DNA from: Gonatopus flavifemur
Lineage: Eukaryota; Arthropoda; Insecta; Hymenoptera; Dryinidae
Assembly: GCA_018340375.1 (NCBI GenBank)
Contig: JAFFJZ010000004.1
Location: 32,524,001-32,588,000, forward strand
DNA: 64,000 nucleotides
Direction of reading: 5' to 3'
The notes beneath the pieces are model-generated. The model ran no database searches. It saw only the letters and a list, made by a program, of their open reading frames with translations, and was not told the DNA's origin. Positions 54,113-63,825 of this stretch are shown here, in pieces. Both the position numbers and the translations under genes were made by a program. The stretch's first letter is position 1. Each line of letters begins with the position of its first letter.

Positions 54113-54847
54113 CTACGCTTCGCTGGAATTTTGACCTATGGTATCGTGAGGAATTATTCCTCGGGGTGGAATTTCTATTTCCATGTCCCTCTCGCTAGCG
54201 TTAATGGCGAGTACGTAGCAAACGCCACCGCGATTCACAACGGCCGCGCTCCCTAGGTACAGATGATCTTTTAAGTCCACTTTGTTGATGTATCCTTCTG
54301 TCAGGGAGCAATCCTTCAAAGGAACAGGGACGACGTGCCTAGTTCTTGCTTTGATAGTCAGAACCCTGTTTGGCAGTTGGTTCTGAGGTGCTGGAGCGGG
54401 TTCTCTCAACTCTTGGGTTGAGCGAACCAGGGCATCGTCCTCGCTCACCGATTAGCTATGGCAGCCCGTGAACGGAATAGGGCGAATGGGCCTACTCTGA
54501 GTCACTAACGTGTTGTGATCAAAGGAGATTTCGGCCTCCTCAAGCCGCAGATATTCTAACCCTAGGATTCCATCGTACGGCGGAGAGAAGTCCACGACAT
54601 GGAAAGTCACGGGAGTGTCAAAAATGTTGACTTGGGCCGTCCCCAACGTCGTAAATTTGTCTGACGTGATCCCCGCGATGCGAAGAATTGCATGCGCGTC
54701 CACTAATACACGGGGCTCGAGGGCGAGAGCCTTGATAAGATTCACTTTAGAGCCCGTATCGATCAGGAATCGTCCTCTGTCCGTCTTTAATTGAGGACCA
54801 CGAAAATGAACAGAGGGAGGGCTCTCTAGTGGTTTGGTCCACCACAC
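54113..54847 (-). pseudogene. LTR retroelement aspartic protease region
   Basis: The frame 54847-54452 contains RFLIDTGSKVNLIKAL, a retropepsin active site (DTG), and the flap-distal motif YDGILGLEYL. It ends in TAA (after GCHS), and the same frame continues to 54113 with SEDDALVRSTQEL and KARTRHVVPVPL, a linker typical of the stretch before reverse transcriptase in Gypsy elements. Reverse transcriptase itself is missing: the sequence ends at 54113 against the A-rich element. The protease would mature the Gag-Pol polyprotein. Confidence 0.75.
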
Positions 54848-55260
54848 AATTCTTGGGCTTCGCTGAACCTTACATTCCTCAGGCGCCCGTCGATCAAGCT
54901 CCCTGGGAGTTTAAAGGAGTCTCTACATGTGCAGAAGCGGAATGGGCCCGGTTCTCCACAGTCGTAACAGCGAAACTTCTTGGTGGGGCGAGTGAGGATA
55001 TCACGTGGTGCGCTGAAACTCGATAGCGTGGTTCCCGGTCGGTCCGGTGACTTATACGATTGGCCATATTGCCCTTGGGGTCGAGGAGATGGTCCTGGGG
55101 GAGAACGTCCCGAGTCCCAAGGATGAGGAGATGGGCTCCTAGTCTCGGTGCGATAGACCACGGGGTCTCGACGACGATCTGTCAAGCCCGAGCCATAATT
55201 CCGACCATCATGGCGATAGGGGGAAGGTGAGCGGGGCCTATCATAATAGGAAGCTACCAA
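54826..55260 (-). pseudogene. LTR retroelement Gag C-terminus with zinc knuckle
   Basis: An Arg/Ser/Pro-rich segment (PRSPSPYRHDGRNYGSG) is followed by FRCYDCGEPGPFRFCTCRD, a CCHC-like knuckle in which the His position is not canonical. The frame overlaps the protease frame by 22 bases; the protease lies in the -1 frame, the usual retroelement expression arrangement. The N-terminal Gag is found further upstream (56950-56510), separated by the tandem array at 55510-56500. Confidence 0.65.
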
Positions 55261-55509
55261 CTCGGCTTGTGAGTTTGAAAACTAAAAGAATGTATCAACT
55301 ATCCAACCGATTATTGTAAAGCGAAACCATAATTTGAATATATTATATTGATTTGACTCATAATCATGTAAAATCATTTCATTCCTTCGTCTTTACTTCT
55401 ACTTTCTAAATTTACAGTATTATTGTGATATCATTTCGTATGAGTAGCAATTCGTAAATAAACGAATTGTTACAATTCGTAGAGGTGAAAGAACGTTGTT
55501 GAAAGCAAA

Positions 55510-56500
55510 TTCATCCGGACCCATCTAATCGGATGTGGGTAGTTTTCAATTTTGGTTGGGACAGTGCTTGGTGCAGGATTAAATCATCATCACCTCTACG
55601 ATTATATCATTTTTGTATCTTGATGAAGGATCGTATCGATCCGAAACGTCGATCGGCTACACGAAGGGAGGATGATAAATTCGTTCGACACATTCGCTTG
55701 GCTAACAAATTGGATTGGTTATTTGCCTCCTAAGTTATTGATTTCCTATACCAAGCACTGTCCCAACCAGAATTATAAACCACCCACATCCGATTAGATG
55801 GGTCCGGATGAATTTTCTTTCAACAACGTTTTTTCACCCCCACGATTATCTCATTTTTTCATCTTGATAAAGGATCGTATCGATCCGAAACGTTCATCGG
55901 CTACACATAGGAAGGATAATAAATTCGTCCGACACTTTTGCTTGGCTAACGGATTGGATTGGTTATTCGCCCCCCAAGTTATTGATTTCCTGCACCAAGC
56001 ACTGTCCCAACCAAAATTAAAAACTACCCACATCCGATTAGATGGGCCCGGATGAATTTTCTTTCAACAACGTTTTTCCACCTCTACGATTATACCATTT
56101 TTGTATCTTGATAAAGGATCGTATCGATCCGAAACGTCGATCGGCTACACGAAGGGAGGATGATAAATTCGTTCGACACATTCGCTTGGCTAACAAATTG
56201 GATTGGTTATTTGCCTCCTAAGTTATTGATTTCCTATACCAAGCACTGTCCCAACCAGAATTATAAACCACCCACATCCGATTAGATGGGTCCGGATGAA
56301 TTTTCTTTCAACAACGTTTTTTCACCCCCACGATTATCTCATTTTTTCATCTTGATAAAGGATCGTATCGATCCGAAACGTTCATCGGCTACACATAGGA
56401 AGGATAATAAATTCGTCCGACACTTTTGCTTGGCTAACGGATTGGATTGGTTGTTCGCCCCCTAAGTTATTGATTTCCTCCACCAAGCACTCTCCCAATC
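55510..56500 (+). repeat. 245-bp tandem array with hammerhead-like core
   Basis: Four units (starting near 55515, 55760, 56005 and 56250) alternate between two subtypes. Each contains CACCCACATCCGATTAGATG, GGATGAATTTTCTTTCAACA, GGATCGTATCGATCCGAAAC and CCAAGCACTGTCCCAACC. The first unit reads TTGATGA-A-GGATC-GTATC-GATCC-GAAAC, a TGATGA/stem/GAAAC order like the core of a hammerhead ribozyme. The open frames within it are repeat-derived. The array is inserted in the retroelement gag. Confidence 0.75.
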
Positions 56501-56509
56501 GAAATTAAA

Positions 56510-56950
56510 TTCAACTAAAGAGTTTGCGTTTTGAAACTTCAAGCCGGCCCCACTCAAACGCGCATCACCCGTCAGTTCGGCGAGTACGCTCTTGACGAAG
56601 GAGCGCTCGCATCCGGCAGAAATTTGGGAATGGCCATTTCCCACATCCTGGACGAAATTGCTTGAAGGGAGATTTCGCCCATCGTAAAAGCGGATGTGCA
56701 TGGAAGCTGATTGTACCCCAAGATATTCAGTCAGGTAGCTAACGGCCCCCACAAAAGAATGATCTGAATCCTGGCCGTCGTTGTTAGCCATGTCGGGCGA
56801 ATGCTCTCTGAATAATAGACAGAAACCACTCGTCGACACAAGCATCCAATAAAACAAGATCAAATTAGACATTTGACAATCTTTCGTGCATGAGCAGCGG
56901 GGTTTGGCCCCAACACTCCGGAAGTGTATATTCAGGAATGCAAGAGCCAA
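56510..56950 (-). pseudogene. LTR retroelement Gag N-terminal part
   Basis: The minus-strand frame has MANNDGQDSDHSFVGAVSYL, SASMHIRFYDGRNLPSSNFV and SFVKSVLAELTGDARLSGAG, which resembles the capsid start of Gypsy-type Gag (the LTGDAR block). At about 56510 the frame enters a tandem repeat array, so Gag is interrupted there and resumes as the zinc-knuckle part at 55260. The region 56950-57240 is probably the leader or LTR, but I could not delimit it. Confidence 0.5.
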
Positions 56951-57405
56951 AACGGCTCGCGAAACCTAGTATTTCTCCATTTCGGAATGGACTCCCCGGT
57001 TACGAGCACAACTCAGGATGACCGTCCCGAACTCAATTTGTGAGAGGTATGTCGATTCTGCCAGGAAAAAGGGCAGCGAGGTGCCGATCTTTTGGGAAGG
57101 CTCCTCATGCGCCGAACCATTCAGCGGACATCTCATAGCTCAAGCTAGGACAGCGTGGTCGGTCTGACAACCCATGACAGGTATGCCGGCTGATGCCAAA
57201 GCATGCTATGACGTCCGGTTCAGGTCCGGCTCACTCTCAAATTTTTCTCAACTTATATACATTCACTATTATAGTTCAATTCAAAAAATTACATACGTTA
57301 TAATCTCAAAGTTAAGTTCCTTGTACTTGATAATTTTCAAATATACTCAACCATCATTTAATTGGGAAGTTTTATTCATCAAAAACCACAAAGTGAGTTC
57401 AAAAG

Positions 57406-58255
57406 AATAAAATACACGCGATTTTATTTCTTCTTAATCCCTTCAAATTTCTATCCTTTTCCCTGATAACGGAACTCGCGTTCGTTATCAGAACATACTA
57501 TGCGATTTTCCTTGTTTTAAGACGAGATACTCGCGATCTAGTCTTAATCCCTCCAAACTTCTATCCTTTTCCCTGATAACGGAACTCGCGGTCGTTATCA
57601 GAACATATTATACAATTTTCCTTGTTTTAAGACGAGATACTCGCGATCTAGTCCTAATCCCTTCAAATTTCTATCCTTTCCCCTGATAACGAAACTCGCG
57701 GTCGTTATCAGAACATACTATACAATTTTCCTTGTTTTAAGACGAGATACTCGCGATCTAGTCTTAATCCCTTCAAATTTCAATCCTTTTCCCTGATAAC
57801 GAAACTCGCGGTCGTTATCAGAACATACTACACAATTTTCCTTGTGTTAAGACGAGATACTCGCGATCTAGTCTTAATCCCTTCAAACTTCTATCCTTTT
57901 CCCTGATAACGAAACTCGCGGTCGTTATCAGAACATACTATACAATTTTCCTTGTTTTAAGACGAGATACTCGCGATCTAGTCTTAATCCTTCCGAATTT
58001 CTGTCCTTTTCCCTGATAACGAAACTCGTGGTCGTTATCAGAATATACGTTATCCATATACCTTCCACATTCAAGATATGATACTCGTGATCAAATCTTA
58101 AAAATTCTCATGATACTCGTGATCATTTGTACAGAAATATACTCGTGATCATTTGTACAGAAATATACTCGTGATATTTCTTCACTGTTAACAATACTCG
58201 CGATTGTTAACAGTAAAAGACATTACAATTTTGGTCACGATACACGCGATCGTGA
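57406..58255 (+). repeat. Hairpin array with variable stems and constant 7-nt loop
   Basis: Six copies of a 110-bp unit (CTGATAACG start at 57463, 57573, 57683, 57793, 57903 and 58013) each hold two stem-loops. One is CTGATAACG.../...CGTTATCAG, the other TTAAGACgAGAT/ATCTaGTCTTAA, both enclosing ACTCGCG. Outside the units, hairpins with other stems carry the same loop: AATAAAAT/ATTTTATT with ACACGCG (57406-57428), AAGATaTGAT/ATCAaATCTT with ACTCGTG (58073), ATGAT/ATCAT with ACTCGTG (58110), GAAATAT/ATATTTC with ACTCGTG (58160), CTGTTAACAAT/ATTGTTAACAG with ACTCGCG (58185) and TCACGAT/ATCGTGA with ACACGCG (58235-58255). No coding capacity. Confidence 0.85.
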
Positions 58256-58438
58256 TCATGAAAAATATTCTCATTCAATTGCACAAGATCTTCCTTTTTA
58301 ATCAACATAAACATAATATGAGTATCATATCACCATCCCTTTAAAGTTTTCATTTTTATTGTCGCGACTCTACATTTGCAAGAATAGGTTAAACAACCCC
58401 GAGTGTAATCAATTGTGGATTTATCTGATTTATTTTAG

Positions 58439-58905
58439 TGACTCGATCAATCCAGGAGATAGAATATGACCTACGGGCATATAGACAGCATATTTCGGCC
58501 AAACAGAAATTATTAAACACGTTCGGAAATAATTTGAATAAAAGGGCTTTGCAAAGGACGAAACAAAAAATAAATCAACGTACCGAAAAATATAAAGGAT
58601 TTTTGAAAGAGTATCAAGAAGCCTGTAAACAACAAGGAACATTGCTCCAGCCCAACCAACAGCCACAACCCCAAAAGCGACGTCCATCCAAAGAACCGGT
58701 TCATCTTCGGCCAAAGTTACCCCGGCGATGCGAAGAATGCATCAAAACAAAGCAAGAATATTTCAAATGCCCCACTTGTAAAAATTTTGTGCATAAATAC
58801 GCTAAATTAACTTTAGAACAAATTAAAACTATCACCTTCACTCCAGAAGAAAATAAAAGAGTGATTTGTATGAGAATTTTCGGGGATCGCCCCGAGAATT
58901 TGTAA
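58439..58905 (+). CDS. Small zinc-ribbon-like protein (unknown), probable terminal exon
   Basis: An open frame follows TTATTTTAG (acceptor-like, ending 58438) and runs about 155 codons to TAA at 58903-58905. An AATAAA lies 14 bases later, so it looks like a last exon whose first exon I could not find. Residues 1-70 are charged and helix-prone (IQEIEYDLRAYRQHISAKQK, LQRTKQKINQRTEKYK), probably coiled-coil. A Gln/Pro linker follows, then RRCEECIKTKQEYFKCPTCK with a following FVH, giving C-x2-C-x8-C-x2-C plus His, a likely zinc site. I recognise no family. It lies between two hairpin fields, and a TCGGGG/CCCCGA hairpin (58880-58895) occurs in its last codons. It could be a host gene or the product of an unknown element. 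Confidence 0.5.
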
Positions 58906-58918
58906 ATTCTATTCTTTA

Positions 58919-58924
58919 AATAAA
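58919..58924 (+). promoter_or_regulatory. Polyadenylation signal
   Basis: AATAAA 14 bases after the stop codon of the zinc-ribbon-like ORF; the close spacing supports a genuine short 3' UTR. Confidence 0.55.
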
Positions 58925-59117
58925 ATCACCACATATGTCTGCAAATTTTCAATTTTTATTTAACCTACGTGTGTGATTCCATCCCAAAACATATGAAATT
59001 ATATATAAATATAGCTAACCACAAAACTTGCATCGTTGTAATAATAATAATCCCATTAGTTTTCACTACACTCAAACCACTATCACTTTAAATCACTAAC
59101 ACTTGATATACAATCTG

Positions 59118-59665
59118 GTTCATCGACTTGTCTAATCGATGAATCTACTTATACGACCAACACCTGGTCGACGATCAACAAATTCCATATCAATCATTAC
59201 AGGAATGGAAAAATATCCATTCTCTGAATGATTGAAGGAGACAAATAACTCAAAACCAGATTCACCAATAAAACACTACACGAAACACTAAATTTACACT
59301 ATTTGTTCGACTCTTCAAGTCGAACAGGTGATTCCATCACCCATATCTTCCAACGAAGTAAAGGGAACTACGTATTCCCTTCTCAAGGTCCCTCGTAGAA
59401 GGTGTTGGTATTTATTTCCTGCTTGTGGATGAACCAACACTAGTTTATATTCCCACGACGAAGAATAACATCCCTCGATGAAAGTTAGGAGCCTTTCCTC
59501 CTCTCCGTCAGGACAAACATCTTAGCGCTGGAGACGCTAAACCTGCAATCCACTCCATCGAACCTGTAAGAGAAAAATCTATTAAAAAGGGAACAAATAT
59601 TCACTATCGAGAGTGAAAATGTGTTAAAAAGACACATTAACCACTCTCATATGATAGATATATGA
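59118..59665. repeat. Dense series of short hairpins
   Basis: Consecutive stem-loops, most non-overlapping: TTCATCGA/TCGATGAA (59119), CGACCA/TGGTCG (59154), TCAATCATT/AATGATTGA enclosing GAATGG/CCATTC (59190-59235), TGTTCGACT/AGTCGAACA (59304), GGTGAT/ATCACC directly abutting it (59327), AAGGGAA/TTCCCTT with loop CTACGTA (59361), GTGTTGGT/ACCAACAC (59402), TTAGCG/CGCTAA with loop CTGGAGA (59522), TTCACT/AGTGAA (59600), AATGTGT/ACACATT with loop TAAAAAG (59618) and TCATAT/ATATGA with loop GATAGAT (59647). Several loops are seven bases long. No gene. Confidence 0.75.
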
Positions 59666-59965
59666 AAAGATACATGACTTTCCAATATACAAATTGAAAA
59701 ATCACCTATCTTACTATTTAAAGGAAAGAAATTATAAATATAATTGCCTATATCTTACCTAAAGTATTCAATAAGTTTATAAAACCCCAATTTGGAACCT
59801 TTCCTCCTCTCCGTCAGAGAAAACAACTTAGCGCCAGAGACGCTAAACCTCCATTCCATTCCAGCGAACCTGTAAAAGTAAAATCTATTAAGAAGGGAAC
59901 AAATATTCACTATCGAGAGTGAAAATGTGTTAAAAAGACACATTGAACACTCTCATACGATAGAT
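59480..59965 (+). repeat. Direct duplication of the hairpin segment
   Basis: 59489-59660 (CCTTTCCTCCTCTCCGTCAG through ATGTGTTAAAAAGACACATT) recurs at about 59799-59965. The TTAGCG/CGCTAA stem is kept while its loop changes from CTGGAGA to CCAGAGA. Confidence 0.85.
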
Positions 59966-59966
59966 A

Positions 59967-60480
59967 TACAGGGTGGGGCATTTAAAGTGTCGCGGGCGTT
60001 TTTTCCAAAAATAAAATGAGATACGAGAAAATTTTTCGGACAAAAATTGTAGGGTATCGAGGGGGACATCCGATGGTGGCCTTGGCTTTGACCTCAAATC
60101 TCATCTTCAAGGGCATTCTGAGGTCAACTCTTGTTTTTTAAATAGCATCTCATATTTTTCACTGCAGATTTGGATTCTAGGTCGAAAACCAAGAAACTTT
60201 TGTCTGAACCATTTTCCTTAAATCCGCAAAGATGGCGCTCTAATCGATATTGTTCCATACTGAATCTGACATTAGAATAACTCGAAAACGAAGGGTCTTG
60301 GAGGAGAATGTTTCGGACAAAAGTTGTCTGATTCCAAGGGGGACCCCTTGAACTGAAACGGAGGTGATGGAGTATAACAGACAAAACACAACACATTTCA
60401 ATCGTCTACATCACTTGGATAATTTGAATGCAGTAGATGCTCAAAATGATGGCCTTCGACTTCAATACACATTTCAAAAC
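59967..60480 (+). mobile_element. CAGGGTGGGGC-ended transposon fragment
   Basis: It starts CAGGGTGGGGCATTTAAAGT after TA at about 59964-59966 and matches the fragment at 22187-22065 for about 120 bp. A second, diverged copy of the GTTTCGGACAAAAGTTGT...GGGGGAC block appears near 60310-60345, possibly inverted terminal or internal repetition. Its right side is overtaken by the next element at about 60485. Confidence 0.55.
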
Positions 60481-60912
60481 TTTTTCAAGAAATTTTTTTC
60501 AAGAAATTCAACGAGTTCGAAGTTATTTTGGCATTTTTTTTCAATTTCGACAATTGTAAAAATTTTTTGAGTTATCTCATCTGAAAGCTGGATTCTTCAG
60601 CTCTGAAACCGCGTAGGAGAGATTATAGGCAGGAAATTTGAGCTGGCATTCGCAACGGTTTGGAGCGCGCGTGTCGCATATTCCTATTATCTCCTGATAC
60701 GGTTTGTCATACCGTTGACGCGGAATACAAGTGAAACGAACTGTTTTTCAATGAAATATGATTTTTCAATCATGCCAATGATTTCATACAATTTTACCGT
60801 ACCCTTATATCATCAAACTTCATCAATAACAGCTTCTGAATTATGAAACATAATCATGAATAAATACACATGACATGATGAATATGTAATAATTCTGCTC
60901 GAAGCAATATAT

Positions 60913-62973
60913 TTAGCGCAATTTCTTATTCGTATTAATTTTTTTTTTAATTTTCATCTTTGAAAAAACATTTACATTTGATAATGACGAAAATACTCGT
61001 GAATGCAGAGTCGTGTTCGAAGTGGGGATGAAACAATGATATTTGAGCGTTCCTGGGATTGTTTTTGCAGTTCCGAAGCGAGTTTTGAGCGTTTTAGCAG
61101 TGATTTCATGTTTTGACTCCGAACTAAAAGAAACAACAGTTTCTGATAGATTTCTCTTCGCCCATTCGTGAAGCGCATCAGGATTCAAAATTTGCTGCTT
61201 AGACCTCGCTTAGAGAATCGCTCGAGCTGCAAGTCGTTTTAGATTACCACCGATACCGTCACAAGGCCCTTCTCCATGAGCGGTTGCATGGAAATGCCAT
61301 TCAGCTGCTATTCCAGAATCTTTGTAATGATACAGAAGATTTTTGAAATTATATCTATTCTTGAAGTGCTGAGATGCTCCATCCGTAAAATGGAAAATTT
61401 TTTTGGGTTGAAAATGCTCTTTCACGTACGCTTTTATAATTTTTTGGAGTTCGTACACAGCGATTGTATCGTGATTCAAATTATCCGATGGAATAGCAAT
61501 GCTCCGATGACGGAATTCGTTTCCTTGTTGGTAATGAATGACAGTGATGAAAATTGTCGTTTGGTCGTTGTTCCAGTGGAAACCCTGTGCAGCGTTCTGG
61601 GCAACAAACGCATAATTTTCCACAAAATCGCATGAAACTAAAAATTCTCCTTCTTGTAAATTATCCTTCAAATCCCTCAGGAAAGATGACTGCTGTTTTG
61701 CAACGGATGAATGGAATTTGAGTTTCGAAAGACAGCGAGAAAGTTCTTCTAAAAAATCTTCCGCATCTGCAACTTCAGTACGCAAAGTGCTACGATCAGT
61801 CTGTTGCCAAATTTGATATTCGAGTTTCTCGATGCAATTGTCTTCGAAAACTGTTTGTAAAAAATTCTGGCAACCCTCTTTGCCAGAACATAAAAAAGAT
61901 TCATCGTGATAACATTCGACACATGGATTCTGACATAAAAACATTTTAAGAGCATCATGATAAGTGGCGATTGGATTATTCGTACCAGATGTTAATTTTT
62001 GAATATCTATCGCATCAAGCATTGAATTGACATTCTCGTGATGAACACAAACGCAAACAGTATGCGTTCCACTAGCACCAGCGAGTACACAATTACGAGG
62101 TCTGAGCTGCGAGAATGTGGAGAAACTAACCGAAACAGTAGGATTCTGATCTTTGAAAGCCAAATGTAATTCTGAAAGATTGCACAGAATCAATCTCTTT
62201 TGTACGTGCTCTCGTGATCCGTCTTCTTCTTTAATTGGAACAAAATCTCTCATGCCCGGCATTATACGACTATTTTCGTCATCATCATAGAAACTTATGA
62301 TGTTTTTTATTTCAAAAGCTAAAGCATGACCCTTCCTTGGAGATGGTGACGTTAAAATACCATTTTCTTTGACTAGTTTGATAGCTTTCCTAGCTTGGCG
62401 TTCAGAAGTCTCAAACTCGTCAGCAAGTCTCTCCCGACCCCAGGATTTTGGCGCAAGCGTGAGAAGTAATACTTTTTCCGAAGCACTCGAGGAAGTTTCA
62501 TATTTCTGCTTAATTCGATCAAGAACCTCCATAGCCGATTCATGTTCCTCAATATTACAATCTCTTGGTTTCTTCTCTAATGGCTGGTAATCATCGTCAT
62601 TATCATATTCATCAATGTCGTCATCATCGTCATCCTCAATTATGTGAAACATATCGTAGTAATTAATTGGAATTGACATAAATGTATTATTCATTTTCAG
62701 TGATGTACAAATTGTCTTTTTAGCAATTGAAAATATGATATCAATGCCTCGAGTGAAACATGACCGAACGGATCATCTTGTGCATCAATTGATCCTCTTG
62801 TTCATCAGCAGCTCCCTCTCTACATCACCCACACACTTTTCCGCCAAGGAGGATACTGGGAAACTTTTTTGTCGATTTGGAGAAATGGTTCTCAAATCTC
62901 TTGATTTGAATTTGTGATGGATTTTGTGCGAAGGGTTACAACAACGATCAACGAAAGTTTGAGTTGCAGACAT
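60913..62973 (-). pseudogene. D-D-E-type transposase, copy C (nearly intact)
   Basis: The best-preserved member of the family. The first exon at 62973-62785 has DRCCNPSHKIHHKFKSRDLR but its distal CxxC is damaged (KCVGDVER). The main frame 62694-61210 (494 residues) contains a poly-Asp stretch, a helix-turn-helix-like region (KSWGRERLADEFETSERQAR), SRIMPGMRDFVPIKEEDGSR, LRPRNCVLAGASGTHTVCVC, a cysteine cluster, FLVSCDFVENYAFVAQNAAQ (putative first Asp), IFHFTDGASQHFKNRYNF (second) and HATAHGEGPCDGIGG. A TAA at 61210-61212 interrupts it; the same frame continues with ILNPDALHEWAKRN to about 60913. Copies A and B align collinearly. Confidence 0.75.
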
Positions 62974-63279
62974 TTTTGGGAATCAAGAAATGTTGTCTCA
63001 ATAACGCTGTATTTCATCTATTGATTGATTTGCCTACAAACAAACACAATCAAACAGTTGGAAAAGAAAAAATTGATTCTCATCACGAATTGCGAATCAT
63101 ATTTAGAATTGAAACCATTTCACTTGCAATTCAAGGTCGTGTCATGCGATGCGATTTTTCGCGTGACATCAGGTTGTATGTAGTATGCGTATAAACAAGG
63201 GAAAACAAATGAACATCGTCGATACGTTTGATGTATCGAAGATGTTTACAGAATTCCAATTGTTCATCGAATTGAGAAA

Positions 63280-63435
63280 AATCGATCACAAATTCAAATG
63301 AATAGATTTGAGAACTATTCTTCCGAGTCTACAACAAAAGTTTCCCAACATTCTTCCCGGTGCAGAAGTGTGTGGGTTATGCAGGAAAGAAGCAAGTGTA
63401 TTTTCTAGAGAGCAGAATTATCCCAAATTCATGGT
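63280..63435 (+). pseudogene. Inverted copy of transposase C first exon
   Basis: On the + strand, next to the right TIR, DHKFK-stop-IDLRTILPSLQQKF and ILPGAEVCGLCRKEASVF match HHKFKSRDLRTISPNRQKSF of the minus-strand first exon. Here the CxxC pair is intact, but a stop interrupts the start. It is the inverted partner exon seen also in copies A and B/D. Confidence 0.6.
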
Positions 63436-63825
63436 ATTATGTATATTTATTCATTATTATGTTCCATAATTTCAAGAGCTGTTATTGATGAAGTTTTATG
63501 ATATGAGGGTACGTTAAAATTGTATGAAATCATTGGCATGATTGAAAAATCATATTTTATTGGAAAACAGTCTGTTTCACTCGTATTTCGCGTCAACGGT
63601 ATGACGAACCGTATCAGGAGATAATAGGAATATACGACACGGGCGCTGCAAACCGTTGCGAATGCCAGATAAAATTTCCTCCCTATAATTTCTCCTACAG
63701 GGTTTGGAAGCTGGAAAATCCAGCTTTCAGATGAGCTAATTCGAAAAAATTTCAAAATTGTCAAAATTGAAAAAAAATGCAAAAATAACTTTGAACCCGC
63801 TCAATTTGTTGGAAAAAATTTGTCC

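Larger units (their letters stand above)
60485..63825 (-). mobile_element. 3.3-kb transposon with about 400-bp TIRs, copy C
   Basis: 60485-60885 and 63435-63825 are reverse complements (tags CAGCTTTCAGATGAG, CATACCGTTGACGCG, TCATGCCAATGATTTCATAC) with moderate divergence. Between them lies a nearly intact transposase gene on the minus strand. Length and TIR/gene layout describe a complete autonomous-type element, now inactive through at least one stop. Outer ends are estimated from where similarity fades. Confidence 0.8.

Noticed and set aside
57430..58060. CRISPR-like regular repeats
   Set aside because: The 110-bp units are contiguous with no unique spacers, each contains two hairpins, and the setting is an animal genome.
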